Of a stretch of 35,214 nucleotides of DNA, positions 35,044 to 35,214 are shown piece after piece. A program made the translations under genes and the position numbers. The notes under the pieces were generated by a model, which worked only from the letters and a program-made list of their open reading frames with translations, had not been told where the DNA came from and made no database searches. The first letter of the stretch is position 1. Each line of letters opens with the position of its first letter. Origin of the DNA: Terriglobus sp. GTDB taxonomy: Bacteria; Acidobacteriota; Terriglobia; Terriglobales; Acidobacteriaceae. The stretch is taken from positions 1 through 35,214 of the forward strand of contig JAMFTB010000284.1 of NCBI GenBank assembly GCA_026225595.1, written 5' to 3'.

Positions 35044-35071
35044 CTGAAAGTAACGGAATCTGCGCTACAAT
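35044..35071 (+). promoter_or_regulatory. Probable rpmI promoter
   Basis: CTGAAA (35044-35049) and TACAAT (35066-35071) are separated by 16 bp, giving a transcript start near 35078 and a leader of about 75 nt. The -10 is one base from consensus in its key positions. Confidence 0.45.
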
Positions 35072-35114
35072 TAGAGGGTTGTCCAGAACACCGGGCGGCG
35101 CACACAGCGAACCG

Positions 35115-35146
35115 GGTTCCTCCGCGTTCAGCTCAAGACAGGAACC
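35115..35146 (+). promoter_or_regulatory. Leader hairpin covering the rpmI ribosome-binding site
   Basis: GGTTCCT (35115-35121) is perfectly complementary to AGGAACC (35140-35146). The second arm includes the AGGA that serves as ribosome-binding site for rpmI, so the hairpin could limit translation. The loop is 18 nt. Confidence 0.45.
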
Positions 35147-35152
35147 ACCCCA

Positions 35153-35214
35153 ATGCCTAAGATGAAGACTCACTCAGGGGCTGCAAAGCGCTTCAGCAAG
35201 ACTGGTACCGGCAA
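35153..35214 (+). CDS. rpmI: 50S ribosomal protein bL35 (start only)
   Basis: The last 62 bases encode MPKMKTHSGAAKRFSKTGTG, the unmistakable N-terminus of bL35, and the gene runs off the window. AGGA lies 9 bases upstream of the ATG. In most bacteria rpmI follows infC and precedes rplT. Here no infC precedes it, and the neighbour is gyrB on the other strand, so rpmI seems to open its own transcript, presumably with rplT beyond the edge. Confidence 0.95.
   Translation, partial: MPKMKTHSGAAKRFSKTGTG

Overview
The window looks like a chromosomal segment from an acidobacterium of the class Terriglobia (Terriglobus/Edaphobacter/Granulicella-like). This rests on protein style and gene content and not on any database search. 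The supporting features are roughly 60% GC, TonB proteins with a long N-terminal exported domain, a BBP2/OmpL-type porin, an MFS_3 transporter with an ABM-like tail, Tat-exported Rid proteins, and many intergenic palindromic repeats of the CATCCTGAG type. There is no phage, transposase, tRNA, rRNA or CRISPR array in view.

Region 1 (1-7.2 kb): the tail of an unknown protein is followed by a TonB-family gene broken by one in-frame TAA. The end of an Fe-S assembly locus comes next on the minus strand: ferredoxin (fdx) and iscX. The chaperone gene hscA lies 3 kb further on, also on the minus strand. It is separated from fdx by three plus-strand genes: a small membrane protein, a porin and an exported VanX-like D-Ala-D-Ala dipeptidase.

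Region 2 (7.3-11.6 kb): a VOC protein and a large membrane protein converge on a palindromic terminator-bearing repeat. The conserved yceD-rpmF-plsX operon follows on the minus strand, with a clear TTGACA promoter.

Region 3 (11.6-12.8 kb): about 1.2 kb without a credible protein gene. It contains many nested hairpins and a strong intrinsic terminator, and is a candidate structured RNA plus a long leader.

Region 4 (12.8-20.5 kb), all plus strand: an Arg-rich disordered protein with a receiver-like C-terminus, a cupin, dnaG, three tandem Rid (YjgF/UK114) genes of which two carry twin-arginine signals, a histidine phosphatase, a small membrane protein, dut and a zinc-type alcohol dehydrogenase. 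Two more copies of the terminator-bearing repeat lie here.

Region 5 (20.6-30.6 kb): two divergent MFS_3 transporters, a membrane-anchored protein with a possible BamE-like tail, a compact minus-strand operon (orphan OppF-like ATPase, TauE/SafE permease, DUF971, DUF3050), the divergent lrgAB pair, a short TonB-family protein and an MHS-family symporter.

Region 6 (30.7-35.2 kb): an exported GH18 chitinase-like protein and gyrB converge on a bidirectional terminator. The window ends with the start of rpmI, divergent from gyrB across another perfect 20-bp inverted repeat.

Most genes are ordinary housekeeping or transport genes. The observations most worth a second look are the three-copy repeat that carries terminators in its arms, the structured non-coding region at 11.7-12.06 kb, the Rid triplet split between export and cytoplasm, the nonsense-interrupted TonB gene, and the three GCGATCGC octamers spaced exactly 20 bp apart upstream of iscX.
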